Assembly: GCA_011037195.1 (NCBI GenBank) | Contig: JAAEAF010001519.1 | Location: 119,104 to 183,103 of the forward strand | Direction: 5' to 3' | Length of the DNA stretch: 64,000 nucleotides | DNA from: Triatoma infestans | Taxonomy: Eukaryota > Arthropoda > Insecta > Hemiptera > Reduviidae | In this document: positions 54,574-64,000 of the stretch, one piece after another | How the letters are laid out: the number at the start of each line of letters is the position of its first letter | Numbering within the stretch: position 1 is the stretch's first letter | The notes under the pieces: generated by a model | Seen by the model: only the letters and a program-made list of their open reading frames with translations | Database searches by the model: none | Told to the model about the DNA's origin: nothing | Made by a program: the position numbers and the translations under genes

Positions 54574-55374
54574 TACGATTTTTATGTCTGGGCTGTGGAC
54601 AATTTGTGTATGGGCTCTAGGAATAGGGAGATATGCATCTTCTCGGACAGCCAGGCTGCACTGTAGGCACTTGGGACGTTCAGAATTACTTCTTCCCTAT
54701 TCAGGGAGTGTAGAGACTCCGTGGAGGCGTTATCTCTGCACAACAAAGTGCGGCTGGTATGGATGCCGGGACACGAGGGGAATAAAGGTAATTAACTAGC
54801 CGACCAACTGGCTAGGAATGGAGCGAATACTCCTTTCTGTGGGCCGGAACCTGTTCTGGGGATAGCCAAAAGAGACGCGAGGGCGTCTCTGAGAGAATGG
54901 ACTCGAAGAGGACATAATCGTCACTCGAGGCTAAATACTGAGGCAAAATGGTCATGTCAGGGCTGTGTAGAAGAAGAACCAGAGAAGACCTGGGTTTAAG
55001 CTGGTATCAGATCTGTCTGTTAACGGGACTCTTTACAGAGCACGGTAGATTCAAGAAACATCTTCACAAGGTGGGATTGGTTGATTCGGAGCCATTGTGT
55101 AGATTATGCAGGAGGAGAAGTATACGGCCACTTACCTGTTGTTCAATTGCGTTGCAATCAGCAGATTGCGGTACGAGATCTTCGGCACGTTGAGACCGTA
55201 GGAAATCGTACTTCAAGAAGGACTGGTGGGGAAGGTCCTGGACTTCATGGAGAGGGAAGAATTCCTCTACTGAGTATTGAGGGATTTGCACAATAAGCCT
55301 CAACGGGTAGGCTGCAGTACCTAGGTTTGAGTCTCCTCCCTGTGTCATTCTAATTCTAATTCTACGATTTTTAT
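54574..55374 (+). mobile_element. 5'-truncated RNase H LINE (family L1b)
   Basis: The insertion is 54586-55362 with a 12-bp duplication TACGATTTTTAT at 54574-54585 and 55363-55374. Across several frames it carries a decayed RNase H (ICIFSDSQAAL-like text at about 54628, VWMPGHEGNKGN-like at about 54758) and a zinc-tail (LCRLCRRRS, HLPVVQLRC). The end is a short (ATTCTA)n tail. Frame breaks are numerous. It is related to, but distinct from, the element at 4043-5039. Confidence 0.8.
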
Positions 55375-55603
55375 ACTGCTATAAGTGGGGGTTTCTTATC
55401 TCCCTAGGCACAAAAAAATTTGTAATACACAGACTTACTGTAAATTTCACTTTTAGATCTTTGAACGCAGGAACTGTTTGATATTACTCTATTCTAGATC
55501 TGAGAGGAGGTGAAACCCTCAGGAAACACAAAATCAAATTTCCCCCGAAACTATTACTAACATAAGTGATAGATTTGTGAAATATTTATATGATAACCTG
55601 CCG

Positions 55604-55750
55604 CACAAACAGTCAACAAGCCAACAAGTGTATTGTGTAACAGAAGCATTAAGTCGAAGTAAACCTGATAAATTTACTCTGACGATGGATGAAAATCCGG
55701 AACCGGTCAGAAATAAGAGACATAAGCATGCTCGATGGATAAAATATCAG
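55604..55750 (-). repeat. Single arm of foldback FB1
   Basis: This matches the right arm of FB1: AGCCAACAAGTGTATTGTGT, GACGATGGATGAAAATCCGG, AACCGGTCAGAAATAAG and GATAAAATATCAG. The 65-codon frame through it is not a gene. Confidence 0.75.
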
Positions 55751-55931
55751 ATATATACATACATCTATAAGTAAATATATGCAGTTAGCATTCAAAATGT
55801 AAAGGAAATCTTACGGAATTTTAGGGAACTTCAAAGTAATACTGTGAAAACTCTGTTTCAAAACATTGACACATTCAACATTCTTAATACTCTAAAGTAA
55901 CGCACACTAACTTCAAAGGTCAAGATGGGTT

Positions 55932-55998
55932 AAGAGGCCGCTGAATCTTCATTTCCAGTTAGTACTACCAATAATGCGTCAAGAGGCCGCTGAATCTT
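55932..55998 (+). repeat. 49-bp tandem duplication
   Basis: AAGAGGCCGCTGAATCTT occurs at 55932-55949 and 55981-55998, each followed by a variant of TTAGTACTA/TTGGTACTA and AATAATG/AATAATT. Confidence 0.7.
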
Positions 55999-56371
55999 AC
56001 AGGTTGGTACTAATAATAATTCATTTATTGCTCTAAAATATTTTACAATTCCTTGACAATGAGTAGCATAAATAACAAATTATGTACAGTAAATCAAAAC
56101 TTAATTCCTTTACTAAAAACATATTGTTGGAGTACCAACCTAATTGATGCTTAATCAAAACATTCCCATATTAAATGTATAATTTGTATATTTTTCCAAT
56201 GTATATATAAGTGAAATGTATTTTAATTAATGTTTTGTTTGAAATAAACACTTTTATGTAAAATATAAATAAAGGCAACACTGCCACATTTTAACAGTCC
56301 TTTTTAGGATGGTACACTGCACCAGATTGGTTCAGGGCTTGGCTCACAGACGGCGACACCATCGTCGCCAG

Positions 56372-56415
56372 TATATAAGGCGGTGGCATTGAGCACAGCC
56401 AAGACACAGTCAGTC
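56372..56415 (+). promoter_or_regulatory. TATA box and initiator of the 56-kb LTR
   Basis: TATATAAG at 56372-56379 is followed by ACAGTCAGTCACA, with TCAGTC at 56410-56415. The spacing of 35-40 bases is slightly long but acceptable. Transcription would run to the right, in the same sense as the hairpins. Confidence 0.7.
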
Positions 56416-56781
56416 ACATTTTTATCGACTCAAGAAGTTGAAAAAGCCTTTAACCACACTGGGCAACTACCAACAAAATATACTGAATCACTTTGACAGT
56501 AACTACTGGAGGTGCCACAAGGCTCGAGATACACCAGTCAACAGACCTGGAACTGGAACCATCCTAGCCGGCTGGCTGAGGACGCAGAGGAGCTCAAGCT
56601 TGAAGTACAGCCTTGGAACCTACGAGCAGGCGAACAGTATAGACCGCGGGCCAAGGACAAGCAACGAGTGCAGCCGCAGTTAGAGGTACTAGTGTGTGGG
56701 AGGTCAGCAGGTACCGGGGTTTATCGGGGTGTTGGCCACGCTGCCGGGGCTCCCAAAGCCGGCTACCAAACACACACTTAC

Positions 56782-56797
56782 AGCCCTTTTCAGGGAC
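56782..56797 (+). promoter_or_regulatory. Histone-like stem-loop 1 (weak)
   Basis: AGCCCTTTTCAGGGAC, followed by ACC. It has the TTTC loop and four inner pairs of the histone mRNA 3' hairpin; the two outer pairs are broken. Confidence 0.55.
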
Positions 56798-56883
56798 ACC
56801 TCGACTCACTTGCTGCGAGCTTGCACAGCCCTACCAGGGCGGCGCAACTCACTTACCTTCTTCGACGAACGCGTAGCGTGTGC

Positions 56884-56899
56884 GGCCCTTTTCAGGGCC
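56884..56899 (+). promoter_or_regulatory. Histone-like stem-loop 2 (perfect consensus)
   Basis: GGCCCTTTTCAGGGCC, followed by ACACCA. This is a six-pair stem with the TTTC loop, exactly the metazoan replication-dependent histone hairpin bound by SLBP, in the sense strand of the LTR. Confidence 0.75.
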
Positions 56900-56958
56900 A
56901 CACCAACCTACTCGCTGGACAGCGCCACCAGCATAGAATCGTCCTTAGTCAGGGTAGC

Positions 56959-56974
56959 GGCCCTTTTCAGGACC
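56959..56974 (+). promoter_or_regulatory. Histone-like stem-loop 3
   Basis: GGCCCTTTTCAGGACC, followed by ACC. One mismatched pair in the stem; the loop and flanks are conserved. Confidence 0.65.
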
Positions 56975-57075
56975 ACCTCTATACTGTTCAGTCCGCAGAG
57001 CCTTACTAGGCCACATATATATTTTTTTATTGTTGAGTACCGGACTAAGTCCTTCTTCCCTGTACCAACACATAT

Positions 57076-58039
57076 ACTAGTAATATTGGAAAATAAACAA
57101 AAATAATTACAATATATTTATTATTTATTTATGTATTTAGCTGTTTTTTTTACAATTGTAAAAATTACAGAGAGATTGATATGACAATTCATTTGCACTG
57201 ATAGAACTTTTTCTTCCTTTTCGATATGAGAAAACAATAACATCAAAATAAAAAGACAAAACAATACAAATTGTAGAAAATAGAGAAACAGGTATAACCA
57301 CTATTTTTAGCCCTGTACATTATATATGTCTTTACTTGTGTGAAATTTAGAAAATAAATCAAAATCAAACTTAATTAAAACAGAAATATTTAGCAATTAA
57401 GGATCGAAGTCTTAAACAGTTGGTTACAAAGAAATAAATGTTTTTTACATCCATTATTTTATATGATTTCAACAATGCAGAATCATCTTTAAAGTGTTTT
57501 TTAAATATTTATTTCTAACAAAAAATATGTGATCCAAGCTTTCACAGCATTATAAACATAAGGGGCGTTCATCGTCTGCATTGATTTTATGACATTGTTT
57601 ATTTAAGTAAATACTTATCTGACTACCATGTGGCACTCTAGTTGACTTAATAATAACAATGTAATGAAATAGTAATAGTAGAATTATAAAAAAAAGATAA
57701 TACATTTGTTATAACCCAAATATCAATAGAAATAAATAACAAAATAAGTCACTAAACACAAAAATTAAACATTGATCATGAACATCATAAAACTATAAGT
57801 AAATAAACAGAGAGAATCAAGAGAATAATAATTATTTAACTTGAATAAATTTACAGATCATTCGTTTATGATAATTATTTATTTGTAATAATAAGTCGAT
57901 TTTCTATTTTTAATGTCACAGACAAAAATTTAAACAAGCAATTTATTTTTAACATATTTATACATCTAAAATAGCAAATCGTCTGGTCGGTAGAGGATAA
58001 TGACACATTTATAATAAAATCATTTAAAAATTCAAAAAG
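57076..58039. other. AT-rich stretch, nothing recognised
   Basis: AT-rich DNA with no frames, repeats or structures that I can support. Confidence 0.45.
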
Positions 58040-58745
58040 AAAGTGCTGGTACTAAAATGTTCTAACTGACTGGGAGATCTTTCATTTTTGAAGAATGTAC
58101 TTCTAGTCTGGGTATCAGGTCCTATGGGAATTTTCGGAAATGAGGAGGGGGCCTCCTCAAATTAAGGCGCTGTTCTCTCTTTCATTGGTCTGGAGTCTTC
58201 TGTTCGTGTATCTTCGCGCACATGTCTGTCAGGGTTCAAGTAATGAACATACACCGCATTCTTACCTATGGATGAGCTCAGTGGGCTGTCGGCAATCTAA
58301 AATGCTCACTTGGTGTACGGACAAGGATTTGTGAGATGAGTTGTTGCTGTGTCATTCATTGACATCTCTCACGCATCTCCTTATTGGCCTTAGGGGTTTA
58401 AGAAGACACCTCTAGTAATAACACTCATGCAGACCTTTTTGTGGAGTCTGCGAGACAAAGGAAGAAACACCCTTTCCATCTTATGACAGATTGCATAGGT
58501 TATGAAGAATTTAGGACACAAACTTTGGTCCGAACTGCATGTCCTCGGAACTCAGAATTGCTCAGGCTATTTCCTTAAAGGTTAAGGTCCGATTTGTTCG
58601 GACTAGGCTGAAACTAAGATGTGTTAAGCCGGGTCCGGGATTTTATTCTAGACACGGTTTGTTTTTTTGTGGTAGCTGTATATCTGTATAGTGGGGTTTC
58701 TGATAACAACCCCCCTCTCCCCGCACAGACCAATAATAACAATAC
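58040..58745 (+). mobile_element. Decayed copy of LINE family L1a
   Basis: This is colinear with the minus-strand element at 4043-5039: ACTGGGAGATCTTTCATTTT, CTTCTAGTCTGGGTATCAGG (VLLVWV-like), ATGAGCTCAGTGGGCTGTCG, AGTCTGCGAGACAAAGGAAG and GGCTGAAACTAAGATGTGTT. Numerous stops. It ends near CAATAATAACAAT, matching the (AAT)n tail. The target duplication was not identified. Confidence 0.7.
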
Positions 58746-58975
58746 AGCTGTAGGAGAAATTAAAAAAAAATTCTCTCTTTGTCTTCGGTGAAGATATTTG
58801 GGGTCCAAGGCTACGTTCGCCTTTCGTTTAAACATTTTAATCTGGATGTAAGAGCATGTAAGAGAATCTCATCCCAGTACTAAAGATGAAGATCGCTACT
58901 AATCAGCTAGAAGTTGATGGGCCAAAATAAACAGAAAATAATCAACGAAATAAAAAGAAAATTATTTTAAGTATC

Positions 58976-58981
58976 TTTATT
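58976..58981 (-). terminator. Polyadenylation signal of GT11-like copy D
   Basis: AATAAA on the minus strand about 260 bases after the stop codon of copy D, in the same context (TTAAATAAAGATACTTAAA) as copy C. Confidence 0.6.
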
Positions 58982-59240
58982 TAATAAAACATAACAGAAT
59001 AAATAATTAATGTTATTGACTGTGGAGACAATACTGTGTGAAGAATATTGACTAAACTATAGTATTAATAAGGCAGCCTTGCAATGTAGTATGCAAATAT
59101 CAATGGCCTCTTTCTTTTTATAAATCATAATTAAAATCATAATTGTACATTATATATAAACATCCTGAAACCGGATTTGGAAATCTTGAAACAGGCAATG
59201 TTGCTTTAGATCTTATCCTCTTATTGTTGTATTTTTTTTT

Positions 59241-60113
59241 CTATGGTTTATAAAGTATCCAATTAGAGAAATTAACGTGAGAATTACCTAGTCTGCCAAG
59301 GTCATTGACTAGAACGTAACCATCGATAAATAAACCAGCGAACATTGACAACGTTCCTTGGTACATGATCAAATGTTTACACCTAGCAACCAAGCCCAAA
59401 ATCTGTCCAAATTCCATTGGATTACTAATTAGTAATATGTCATCATCTTGGAATAGATCAATTTGCCAATCAGGTTGTTCATTTTTACAGTCTATTATTA
59501 CAAAAAGTGGATCTTTTATCTTCTCACGAAACCATTCCATACTCAGATAATAATACTGATAAATTCGTTTGTTAGATTTAATATCATCTATAATCAAGAC
59601 TGCAATTAGATTTTCTTCAACTATTACCATATCTTTACTGTATCCTCCAACTGCTATTTCATGATTAGCAAACTTAATTATTTCCTGACGAAATTTAAAT
59701 TCTTTCTGCAATTCATATCTTAAAGGAAATATAAGTTTAACGTAGCTATCTGGTACATAATGAAAATTCAATATTTGAACACTATAACAACCAGTTATAA
59801 ACGATTCATATTCTTTTAATGTGATACTTCCTTTGGTGAAAATGGTTTTCAACAATTTGAGTGTACTCTTCGGTACGTACGCTTGCCATATTGGATCAAT
59901 ATTCACTATAACCCAAACACTTATATAAGACCATAATTGTACATTCAAAGAGTCATTGGCTTTGAACGTTATAATAGCTTGTGAACATACCTTTTCTTTG
60001 GAAACAATATCAATAGTCAATAAAATAGTAATTAGTGTAACACAGAGGCAGCAACAGTAAATTATAGAAAAACTTCTCCATTTTAAAAATTGTTGTTTTA
60101 CTTTCATGTTCAT
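59241..60113 (-). CDS. GT11-like fucosyltransferase-related protein, copy D
   Basis: 290 codons, intronless, intact, opposite in orientation to the other copies. MNMKVKQQFLKWRS precedes the membrane segment FSIIYCCCLCVTLITILLTI. DSLNVQLWSYISVWVIVN, WFREKIKDPLFVIIDCKN and LGLVARCKHLIMYQGTLSMF keep the GT11-like order. The first Gly of the GSLN motif is Asp. The donor-motif site reads VLIIDDI. It is the most diverged copy, and a short deletion near residue 105 removes about ten residues relative to C. The shared promoter-like block and polyadenylation signal suggest the unit is transcribable. That a diverged copy remains open suggests selection, which can be tested by substitution rates. Confidence 0.7.
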   Translation of the reverse strand: MNMKVKQQFLKWRSFSIIYCCCLCVTLITILLTIDIVSKEKVCSQAIITFKANDSLNVQLWSYISVWVIVNIDPIWQAYVPKSTLKLLKTIFTKGSITLKEYESFITGCYSVQILNFHYVPDSYVKLIFPLRYELQKEFKFRQEIIKFANHEIAVGGYSKDMVIVEENLIAVLIIDDIKSNKRIYQYYYLSMEWFREKIKDPLFVIIDCKNEQPDWQIDLFQDDDILLISNPMEFGQILGLVARCKHLIMYQGTLSMFAGLFIDGYVLVNDLGRLGNSHVNFSNWILYKP

Positions 60114-60144
60114 AACCTTAATTGATATTAATCGAAATTAAATC

Positions 60145-60182
60145 GCACTGGCTCGAATCATGTGTTTTTTATGGTGTAATTA
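60145..60182 (-). promoter_or_regulatory. Conserved upstream block of GT11-like copy D
   Basis: Minus strand ACACATGATTCGAGCCAGTG, the counterpart of the blocks before copies A and C, 34 bases before the start codon. Confidence 0.5.
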
Positions 60183-61280
60183 ATATACCAGTAAAATATA
60201 CACAACTAAGTTAATGAAGTGATATTTTAGTGGAAAGTCTAACGTCACCCCATAAGAACACTTTACCAATATTAAATATATTAGAATATTAAATTTTTGA
60301 AGAAAATTGGTTAACCATTAGCGCTATTTCATAAAATCTTTGTAGAGGAAGAAAGAAATGCAAAAATAATAGTTTGGAAAAATAGTTTAGTGAATTTTGA
60401 CAATATTTAATTGAAGCAGTTTTGGTAAATAAATAGTGAATTTACCTTCAAAAAGAGTGTATTTAGAGTCAGGTACTAAAATATAAGGTCATTGTAATTA
60501 AAGAAACAAAGGCACAAGAATCAGTTAGGCCAACTCTTTTGTAAGAGAAAATCCCCTGCTAGAGCAGGGCATTCTTGGGACAGTCTGCATTCTGCTTTCA
60601 AAGCCAGAACACTTGCTTCAGGAATCGTTCTCTAAAAATCAGTGGCAGTTTCACAATATATTAAATAAGTTTATAATATCTTTCAAAAAACTTGTAACCA
60701 TTATTTTAATAGAATATATTTATTGTTAGCAGTGGTGACTACTTTCTTATTACTAATACTTCTCTCTCTTAAACATGTATACTTAAAGCTCTTTTACTAA
60801 ACCTCTCGTGCTACACACTACCACAACACATAATCACCAATCACATTTCATCTTAATACTCCAATTTTCTTATCGAACCTCACTATCCATAACGAACGCG
60901 AATATTCATTGTGTCGACGATCTAGCGAAGTCTCGAATACTCAAATTCACCACCGTGCTTGACAGTAAGGTGTTCTACAAAATCTGGAATTTTACTCCTT
61001 TTTTTTCAGTTATATGCGTTTTTCTTAAAAACGGCTTTAAACTTCAATATTAAGCACATAATCCGTCGCTTTAGTTGAAGCATTTACCAGGAAAATTGAT
61101 TTTTTTCTGGGAGCGGGGGTTTAGATTCAGCAGCCAACCAATAGTTGGTTTTATTAACAACAGCCAAACGTATTACTTATATTGATTGGACGTTTGGGCA
61201 AAAAATATTACTTAATATATTCACCCACATATAAATAGTCAATCTTGGGATCCGTTCCTGAGTGTAAGGGTGTTGTGAGG
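60183..61280. other. AT-rich DNA with R-family traces
   Basis: R-family fragments are at about 60530-60570 and 60950-61130 (TTTTTCTTAAAAACGGCTTT, GCATTTACCAGGAAAATTGA, GGGAGCGGGGGTTTAG). No gene. Confidence 0.45.
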
Positions 61281-61624
61281 TGATGCTTGGTTGTTTGATT
61301 TGATGAATGATAAACACCTTAAGATGGTTAAGATATGTAATTGATATAAATATATATGACTGACTGCCAAGGACTTTACACTATAGAGTTAAGAACTACT
61401 GAACTGAACTGACAGACTGACGTGGCTAAATGATATATACGGAGTGATGAGAGTTATAATAAGGGAGTGATATCTGATGTGTGCATCAACTGAATTCTAT
61501 CTGAATGATGTCTGATTGCCTATCTCTCATATATATACTGGCCGAGCCTCTCCTCTCTTTGCGAGAGGGGCTGTTTCTCTCCGCTAGAGTGGAAGAGTGG
61601 TGGGGGTTCACTACCCCTACATCA
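61281..61624 (-). repeat. Probable 3' LTR of Gypsy-3
   Basis: On the minus strand a polypurine tract (CAGGAGGGGGA, ending at 61625) is followed by TGATGTAGGGGTAGTG. The unit can end at CATCA (61281), giving 344 bp with TGATG...CATCA termini. It contains a TATA-like GTATATATATG and several TTCAGT sites. It lies downstream of the minus-strand gag-protease fragment. The other LTR is outside the window, so the boundaries are inferred. Confidence 0.55.
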
Positions 61625-62469
61625 TCCCCCTCCTGAAATAATTTTTCGTTTGCGAAAAATTAGCGTTGGTAGCTTGGCTGAAACGATGATTATGATGCTG
61701 TTGAATTTGTAGCATATGTGGCCTAGTGATATGCGACTAGCATGCTGTTTTTATGAGAGCCAGTGCTGTCATGTCTGTCATAGAGAATTTTAAGATTTGG
61801 ATCAGTCTTTGGCAGTAATTTAAATGTGTACATTGAAATAACAATATTTATATAATGTGAAAAAAAAACTAATGATTTAAATACATGTTATTGGATCTGC
61901 ATTTTTGGTTTTTGAATTATTAAGAGATCCATTAATTATTTACATTAGTAATCCAGATGCCATTGAAAATTTAAAATTATTTACATTTGTGAAAATTGGC
62001 TCATGAAAATTATATACATTTATACAAATAATTATTGACATTATTTATTAATTAATTGCCAATTGTTTCTGTTATTGAGTTACATGCTATGTTACTGGGT
62101 AATTCCATTACTAAGTATCATTTAAGAGTAAGAATTATATTTACAAGGAGTTTTGCTGAAAATGATATTATAAATTTTTCTGTCAAGTCAATATTGATTA
62201 TGTGCATCATGGATTCATTTGGATTTAGATGACAATTCAATTCAAGCTGTTTGAAGCTTATTGTTTAACATATTATGAAGAGATAAAATGAACATTGTTA
62301 TACAGCATGTGTTTAGTTTTGCATGATAAGCATCTTTATCATATAATTGACAGATTGCTGGGATTGCTTTCATTTTGTAAATATAGATAAAAATTGATTA
62401 ATAATTAATCATTTACATATATTGAACTTAAATTCAAACGTTTAATTTTTACTGAATTAAGAATTGTTA
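61625..62469. other. AT-rich interior of Gypsy-3 remnant
   Basis: Very AT-rich DNA between the likely polypurine tract and the gag-protease fragment. No RT, RNase H or integrase sequence is visible in any frame. Confidence 0.45.
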
Positions 62470-62785
62470 ATTAATATATGGATACAATATTAAAATTTCA
62501 AGTGAAATTATGTATATATAGATACAATGTTTTTAAAATTCCAATAATTTTCTAATGAGATTATTGATGAATAGATACAATATTTCAAGATTGAGTAAAA
62601 ATTCTAATGATATGCTTTATATAAATACAATATTTTAAACTTGAATAAAAATCCTAATAATATTATTGATAAATAGATACAAAATTGAATAAAAATACAA
62701 TATTTCAAAATTGAATATAATTCTAATGATCTTCTTGGTGAATATAGATGAATATTATTGAGAAAAAAAAATTTTTTGTTTAAAT
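62470..62785. repeat. Degenerate tandem repeat, unit about 70-90 bp
   Basis: The phrases GATACAATATT/GATACAATGTT, AAAATTCTAATGAT/AAAATCCTAATAAT and TTGATGAATA/TTGATAAATA recur four to five times in the same order, giving a degenerate AT-rich minisatellite. Confidence 0.6.
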
Positions 62786-62829
62786 GTATGGATAGCATAC
62801 ATAAGTTTATAAATTGATAAGGAAAATAC

Positions 62830-63230
62830 ATAAATTTGTATCCTGTTCATAAGATAGAAAAAATATTTTGTATATAGATACAATATTTATATATTTATTA
62901 ATGTTTATGTAATATGTATTTATTAATGTTATGGCACAAGCATTGTTATGTACGTTAGTCAGTGTGTGGGGTAAGTAAATTCCAGTAGGTAGACTGTCAT
63001 GTTGTATCAATATTATGGAACCGTCTGGAATTTTTGTATGTAGCGTGTAAGTATTGACGATGTGTGATCGTGCAGGAATTTTGATTTTGTGTCTGGTTGA
63101 TAATGTTTCTGGTAAAGTTGTGTTTTGAATGTTGTTAATTTGTGATGTTGTGTTGTCTGTTAAGAATGGAATGACTGTTTTGTTTATAATTATGTTTGAG
63201 TTTTTGAAATTAATAATGGCTTGAAATTTT
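62830..63230 (-). pseudogene. Gypsy-3 protease-RT linker remnant
   Basis: Immediately after the gag-protease stop, another minus-strand frame stays open: FQAIINFKNSNIIINKTV, then KIKIPARSHIVNTYTLHT and IPDGSIILIQHDSLPTGIYL. IPAR followed by a Gly-rich turn is the usual linker between protease and RT in several Gypsy lineages. The frame change happens at a run of eight A (minus strand; T8 at 63228-63235), consistent with a one-base slip there. The RT that should follow is missing. Confidence 0.6.
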
Positions 63231-64000
63231 TTTTAGTAGGTCTCTCCCAATGATCATTTCAAATTCATTTTTCAGTTGGGACACTATGAAGTTACCTTGA
63301 ATTTTTGTGTTTTGGCCTATGGATAATTGAATGGTTGATAGACCATAATTGGGGATAATCTGGTTTGTGATTGATTTTAAAATGATACCAGATTTTTCGG
63401 GCCTCGATTTGACGTGACTGGCATCTATGAGCGAGTGTGAAGCACCCGTGTCGATCAGAGCTTTAACTTTTTTGTTTTTAATTTGGACGTTGATTAATAA
63501 ATTATTTGTATCGTTGAGTGCCGGGATCAAGACAGTGGTCGCCGTTTGTGAAAACGGCTGAGCGCCTAATCGTTTTTTTGAGTTATTGAACCAGCATGCC
63601 TTTGCAGTATGCCCTCGTTTTTCACATATCTGGCATGTTGGCGGAACCCATTTATTCGACGTATTGCCAGTATTAAATCTGTTATTATTATTATTGCTGT
63701 TATTATTATTATTGTTATTATTGTTGGGCATTTGTTTTTTGAAATGGGGCCTACTTTGACTGAAGGTACGATGGTCTGGCTTAAATTGTGGCTTTTTGCC
63801 AAAATTAGTGCGCGCTAGTTTATTATTATTAAAATTATTATTGTTGTTTTTGCAGTCGCGGTTCCAATGGTTGCCTTGACAAAATTTACAAGGCGAAGGT
63901 GGTTTAGAAATAGAAACTCGCCTTCTTTTATTTGCCACGACTTGAAATTTTTGTGTGCATTCACTGTTCCAGTGTTTGCCAGAACAATGTTTGCAGGGCG
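63210..64000 (-). CDS. Gypsy-3 gag-protease fragment (runs off the window)
   Basis: The frame is open from the window edge to 63210. It holds two unusual zinc knuckles of the form CX2CX3HX4C (CKHCSGKHWNSEC near the edge, CKFCQGNHWNRDC) and one canonical CX2CX4HX4C (CQICEKRGHTAKAC). Asn-rich runs encoded by AAT repeats lie between them. The aspartic protease core ALIDTGASHSLID and the closing IIGRDLLKK follow. The short-spaced knuckles recall BEL/Pao and some Gypsy Gags. The first Met inside the window (63938) is not the start because the frame continues upstream. Function: RNA packaging and polyprotein cleavage in a retrotransposon. Confidence 0.8.
   Translation of the reverse strand, partial: PCKHCSGKHWNSECTQKFQVVANKRRRVSISKPPSPCKFCQGNHWNRDCKNNNNNFNNNKLARTNFGKKPQFKPDHRTFSQSRPHFKKQMPNNNNNNNNNSNNNNNRFNTGNTSNKWVPPTCQICEKRGHTAKACWFNNSKKRLGAQPFSQTATTVLIPALNDTNNLLINVQIKNKKVKALIDTGASHSLIDASHVKSRPEKSGIILKSITNQIIPNYGLSTIQLSIGQNTKIQGNFIVSQLKNEFEMIIGRDLLKKISSHY

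Larger units (their letters stand above)
56120..57075 (+). mobile_element. 946-bp solo LTR carrying histone-type hairpins
   Basis: The LTR spans 56125-57070. It begins TGTTGGAGTACC and ends GTACCAACA, giving inverted termini. CATAT is duplicated at 56120-56124 and 57071-57075. The U3 part is AT-rich with two AATAAA. A TATA box and initiator lie at 56372-56415. The downstream half is strikingly GC-richer and contains an array of hairpins (below). No gag or pol text is nearby, so it is a solo LTR of an unassigned Gypsy or BEL/Pao element. Confidence 0.88.

Noticed and set aside
56512..57106. 165- and 136-codon frames over the 56-kb LTR
   Set aside because: They lie in the GC-rich part of a solo LTR, overlap in different frames and show no domain.
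1..64000. CRISPR arrays, operons, bacterial promoters
   Set aside because: No regularly spaced repeats with unique spacers; the sequence is eukaryotic.

Overview
The window reads as AT-rich arthropod (almost certainly insect) nuclear DNA. The grounds are an interrupted gene with GT-AG introns, tRNA-derived SINEs, a mariner remnant, 5'-truncated LINEs with RNase H tails, Gypsy-type LTR retrotransposons, a Penelope endonuclease remnant and TCAGT-type initiator sequences. The TE style suggests a hemipteran-like genome, but the species cannot be fixed from the sequence.

Left third (about 3-23.4 kb, + strand): six short exons of one split gene were found by eye. They sit at 3073-3184, 5963-6083, 10523-10661, 12883-12993, 16263-16352 and 23367-23390. 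Their splice sites and reading phases agree (0/1, 1/2, 2/0, 0/0, 0/0, 0/0). Together they encode about 199 residues of a secreted-looking, His/Gly-rich protein with a hydrophobic leader. The start exon and last exon were not found. The introns carry SINEs, LINE fragments, foldback/MITE elements, a degenerate GATA satellite and a mariner relic.

Middle (24-47 kb): an internally repetitive interspersed element family dominates 24.5-28.8 kb, one copy being split by a 621-bp solo LTR. Gypsy-1 (29353-34256) has near-identical LTRs, a tRNA-Pro-like primer site and a SAP-domain Gag, but two frameshifts and no target-site duplication. A Penelope GIY-YIG remnant follows. Gypsy-2 (40085-47175) looks complete: GTAT duplication, intact gag and pol, a CCCAAAA slippery site and a polypurine tract.

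GT11-like family (34.9-38.4, 52.6-53.8 and 59.0-60.2 kb): four intronless paralogues (three intact, one 5'-broken) resemble type II membrane alpha-1,2-fucosyltransferases. All lack the HxRR-type donor-site motif. They share a short upstream block and a 3' flank; three keep an AATAAA. The first two copies form a tandem duplication, and a copy of their 3' flank without a gene lies at 47.65 kb.

Right part: more LINEs with clear duplications, a 946-bp solo LTR (56125-57070, CATAT duplication) carrying sense-oriented matches to the histone-mRNA 3' stem-loop, and at the edge a Gypsy gag-protease fragment on the minus strand with a probable 3' LTR.

Strongest leads: the LTR with histone-type hairpins, the degenerate GT11 family, the split secreted gene, and a SINE sharing its 3' tail with a LINE.
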